From the NCBI RefSeq assembly GCF_910592395.1, contig NC_088316.1:1860001-1924000 (forward strand): DNA of 64,000 nt, written 5' to 3'. Positions 61,901 to 64,000 of this stretch are shown in pieces. Under the pieces are notes generated by a model. That model made no database searches. It was not told where the DNA came from and saw only the letters and a program-made list of their open reading frames with translations. This DNA is from Lineus longissimus. Lineage: Eukaryota; Nemertea; Pilidiophora; Heteronemertea; Lineidae. The position numbers and the translations under genes were made by a program. Position 1 is the first letter of the stretch; the number at the start of each line of letters is the position of its first letter.

Positions 61901-64000
61901 GATGTTGTTTCAAATAGCTCTGAAATGGTCTGTCACTCTTAAATTGGCTTCTTTCCTTGAAAAGCTCATATTTCTATTTTGTTTATCGTCCTTATCTATC
62001 CAGGTAACCCAATAGAGAAATACACGCAAAAAGTCAACGAAGATGTCCAAATGATTCGCAAAGCGGACCTCGAGAACCACAACAAAGATGGCGGCCTCTG
62101 GATCGTCGTTCACGGCAAGGTGTATGACGTGCAAGACTTCAAGTGCCAGGCGCCGTGTGGAAGTGAGCGGCTTATCAAGTACGCCGCCCAGGATGCGACG
62201 GAGGCATTCGACATGGCGTACCACTCGGAAGAGGCGATAGAAATGATGCAGGCTTTCTTTGTGGGGCAGTTTGTTGATGTAAGTTCTATTTTAGTCTGCC
62301 CATTGAAAATGTTTGTTGGCTGTAACCCGACCTACCTACAAATAGAAAACACCACCTACTCGAAAGTTTCGAGTCGAGTCTGATTCTGCTGTTTCTCTGT
62401 TCCAGCCTGATCATGATACAGTCCAAATGGTGGACACCAGTACTGTCTCCTCCCCGCTGATTGACACTGAGCGTACCCTGGCCTTGCTGCTAGGCCTCCA
62501 CGCCTACAGCCAGGCAAGGAGCACACCACTCTCTCTAGAGGAAGAAGAGTATAAACATTGGCTTGACGCGCCGTTTTCACGTGGAGGGCTGCAGGTCCTG
62601 CAGCCACAGAACCCCTTCGAGGAGGAGAAGGGAGAAAGCAGGACACCAAGCTCTTGCACAACCACTCCAGGTCAGTAAATTTTCAGCGGGTGCTTCAAAA
62701 AAATAGACTAATCTGATCAAACATCTACCTGGCAACCTGTTGAAGAAACTAATCTTTCACCTCGGGGCATCCTAGGCCCCACTGCCCCACGGTTTTGATA
62801 ACTCACTGGTCCTTCATCCACAGGTGCGACCCCTACCACTGAATCCAAAGCGCCCCCTCAACGTCTCGACAAGGAGACCTTCTTTGAGCGAGAGCAGGCA
62901 CAGTTTGATATCGCCCGGCCATTCCTGGTGGCGCTGTCGGAGAGTCGAGTCCAGGATGATCACGTCAAGATGTTTCTGTCGTTTGTCGATCGTTATAACA
63001 AGGCGCACCACCTTGTAACTCCGATTAGCTTCCCACCAGACCACCCTGTAGAAGAAGTAGGGCGGTAAGTAAATTTATGATTTATTGGTAGTTGAAGCCA
63101 GGATTTCTAGGTGAGGTTGTTTTGCCAGAAAATAGGTTTTCAAAAAATTAGGGGGTTCTTTCTGGTTCTAAAACAAGCCGTATGGATGATTAAGATTGTA
63201 TGCTACTACTCCTAAGGCGATTTAGCATGATACACTCTGACCCTTCCAGGCTCCTGATGGCTGTCCTTCTCAAACACAACGACCTTGGCCACGTGGCCTT
63301 TAGTATTGTAGAACATGGGATGGAGGAACCTCACCAGATGTCAGGACTTCCACGCGCCATCGCTGAAGTCTGCAGGATCGTATGCCAAGTCAAGAGAAGC
63401 CTCATCAAGGTAGGGGAAAATCAAATTTTCTAATAAGCAAGCCGCAGGGCTGCGTACTCTTATCCATTGGTGGTAAATCTTACACATTGTTGGGCCTGTT
63501 TTCTGTTTTGAATCCTAGTTACTGAATAATAACTCTTGTCTTTGTACTTCAGGTTCACCAAGACTTGAGCCGGTCCTACAAGGAGGTCTGTGCCCCTGTG
63601 ATCGAACGCTGCCATTTCCTTTTCAACGAGTTGCGCCCATCAACGGGAAGCGAGGTTCAGGCGATGTCCTATTCGAAACTTCTCAAAAGCTCTCCGCGAT
63701 GGAAGGCTGTGGTCAGGAAAGTTATGGCAGACAAACAGAAATCGAAGCGTGAGTTATTTTTCAATTCTGCGGACTCACATTCACACCTTAGGTAGCTGGC
63801 ATTGAGGAATTGGAGCCCCCAGTTTGCTCTGTGCTCGCAGGTCCTCAGGAGCTGGTCTGCACTCGATTTGAACAGTGGGCTGCCCTGAATGATGTTATGA
63901 TAGGTATGCACCCAGGTGGCTGTTTGCTCTTGGGGGCAAGTGTGGCCACATGGGCATTCTCTATATTCTTGTGCGTTCTTAACCTGAACTCTACCTACTT
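52991..64000 (+). CDS. HERC2: HERC2 giant E3 ubiquitin ligase, N-terminal third (partial, 3' end outside)
   Basis: Exons: 52991-53065, 53464-53581, 53900-54100, 54541-54760, 55177-55422, 55662-55944, 56190-56348, 56537-56740, 57040-57191, 57612-57871, 58218-58389, 58783-59056, 59199-59399, 59653-59881, 60106-60248, 60359-60516, 60740-60927, 61138-61293, 61637-61822, 62004-62278, 62406-62670, 62824-63064, 63250-63409, 63553-63748, perhaps 63841-63903. Phases agree at every junction, giving 1,587 codons to exon 24. Signature stretches match human HERC2 as I recall it: [80 protein letters not shown]2 is a cytoplasmic and nuclear HECT E3 involved in DNA-damage signalling and protein turnover. The MIB, ZZ, later RCC1 and HECT domains lie beyond the window. 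Start ATG 52991 opens a frame ending in SKWLK-like sequence, as in other HERC2 proteins. Confidence 0.96.
53645..53741 (+). mobile_element. Tigger/mariner-like MITE, truncated, HERC2 intron 2
   Basis: Head TACAGTAGAACCTCTCTATT, interrupted by a GCTAATGAGGGCCTAG insertion, ending after GAGGTGTCCTGATT. Confidence 0.7.
53900..54100 (+). CDS. HERC2: HERC2 exon 3 with a Cys-rich putative zinc module
   Basis: About residues 65-131. The first half reads [20 protein letters not shown], then [13 protein letters not shown]: eight cysteines and one histidine in 26 residues, with C-x6-C-x-CC-x3-C and C-x-C-x2-C spacing, suited to binding zinc. The second half ([13 protein letters not shown]) matches the conserved SILDSWVWGKQP of vertebrate HERC2. 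From memory, the human protein has an acidic, charged linker where the Cys-rich part sits. Confidence 0.85.
54147..54367. mobile_element. 221-bp hairpin MITE, copy 3, HERC2 intron 3
   Basis: Same element as at 19910 and 23474, flanked by ATAT at 54143-54146 and 54368-54371. It makes up half of the 440-bp intron and begins 47 bp after the exon 3 donor. Confidence 0.92.
54855..55036 (+). mobile_element. Tigger/mariner-like MITE, full length, HERC2 intron 4
   Basis: TACAGTAGAACTTCTC to GGAGGTTCCACTGTA; TA at both ends. Confidence 0.85.
56537..59399 (+). CDS. HERC2: HERC2 exons 8-13: first RCC1-like domain (RLD1)
   Basis: About residues 435-855. RCC1 blades are visible in order: [170 protein letters not shown] then SFVWSAS. 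The blade order and GxLGHG/[10 protein letters not shown] motifs match RLD1 of HERC2. It forms a seven-bladed propeller thought to mediate protein contacts. The last exon of the block also carries the conserved [18 protein letters not shown]. Confidence 0.93.
57258..57365 (+). mobile_element. Tigger/mariner-like MITE, diverged, HERC2 intron 9
   Basis: Head TACAGTAGAATCTCCC and internal CCTCTCTAGTAAGGATAG; the rest is degraded. Confidence 0.5.
58454..58690 (+). repeat. ~32-bp minisatellite, about 7.5 units, HERC2 intron 11
   Basis: The unit is AGGCCAGTTGAACTTGAAGG followed by TCAACCATTTTG. The middle units are nearly identical; outer ones diverge. Confidence 0.9.
59440..59620 (+). mobile_element. 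Tigger/mariner-like MITE, HERC2 intron 13
   Basis: Head CAGTAGAACCTCTCTATTAA, tail GGAGGTTCCACTACA. It fills most of the 253-bp intron, leaving about 40 bp before the exon 13 side and 30 bp before the exon 14 acceptor. Confidence 0.85.
61011..61164 (+). repeat. ~77-bp tandem duplication copying a HERC2 splice acceptor and exon start
   Basis: Units 61011-61086 and 61087-61164 differ by two changes (AATTC/AATAC and one extra T). Each holds GAAAATTTCCAATTGCTTGG, a TTTACTTCAG acceptor and the coding start DPELLGAGS. The second acceptor (exon from 61138) continues in frame as VLRKYIQLV. The first (61061) reads into the second copy's intron sequence and stops within a few dozen codons. Confidence 0.95.
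61403..61520 (+). mobile_element. tRNA-derived SINE, HERC2 intron 18
   Basis: CATAGCCTGCTGGTTAACAC then AGGTTTGATTCC (B-box-like, 61452-61463) and TGAGCTGGTGTGGCTAC. Same family as the copy at 14492. Confidence 0.6.
62004..62278 (+). CDS. HERC2: HERC2 exon 20: cytochrome-b5-like domain
   Basis: About residues 1209-1300. The core reads [20 protein letters not shown] and GKVYDVQDF, then [18 protein letters not shown] and FFVGQFVD. It aligns with the b5-like fold of HERC2. The HPGG haem-ligand motif of true cytochrome b5 is absent (CGSER lies at that position), as in human HERC2, so haem binding is not expected. Confidence 0.9.
63841..63903 (+). CDS. HERC2: Possible HERC2 exon 25 (small)
   Basis: Between acceptor TGTGCTCGCAG and donor GTATGC lie 63 nt that keep the phase-1 frame and read [20 protein letters not shown]. 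In human HERC2 this position follows the basic RERRKKR stretch, in a poorly conserved region, so similarity cannot confirm it. Confidence 0.4.

Overview
The window reads as nuclear DNA of an invertebrate animal. Coding sequence is split into short exons with GT..AG introns. Gene families are metazoan: OGT, beta-thymosin, EMC7 and HERC2. TTAGGG-type repeats, tRNA-derived SINEs and many small inverted-repeat transposons fill the gaps. I cannot fix the phylum; introns and repeats do not look vertebrate, and a lophotrochozoan or non-vertebrate deuterostome is most likely. Proteins were compared with known families from memory.

Layout. (1) 1-439, minus strand: the 5' part of O-GlcNAc transferase (two TPR exons), running off the left edge. 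(2) 440-8639: no recognised gene, with a 403-bp foldback element, two copies of a ~187-bp MITE and interstitial telomere-like repeats. (3) 8676-33540, plus strand: a ten-exon gene for a 344-residue protein with nine beta-thymosin/WH2 actin-binding repeats, one repeat per exon, every intron in phase 1. Its 12.7-kb first intron carries SINEs, foldback elements and a nuclear-receptor-motif-rich repeat. (4) 38271-38821, minus strand: a second, ordinary 41-residue beta-thymosin in two exons, tail to tail with the array. Its intron sits at the same codon and phase as the last intron of the array. A TATA box with a short leader exon at about 44376-44448 may be its promoter. (5) 45445-50396, plus strand: EMC7, complete in four exons (233 residues). 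(6) 52991-64000, plus strand: the first 24 (possibly 25) coding exons of the giant ubiquitin ligase HERC2, about 1,587 residues including the first RCC1-like domain and the cytochrome-b5-like domain, running off the right edge.

The two thymosin genes bind G-actin and plausibly divide monomer sequestering from multivalent actin assembly. OGT, EMC7 and HERC2 are housekeeping genes for protein O-GlcNAcylation, membrane-protein insertion in the ER and ubiquitin signalling.

Most notable: the paired array and single-domain thymosin genes with a decayed tenth repeat in frame before exon 6; a Cys-rich module in HERC2 exon 3 that I do not recall in the human protein; a ~77-bp tandem duplication that copied a HERC2 splice acceptor and exon start; and three 221-bp hairpin transposons, each flanked by its own 4-bp A/T target duplication.
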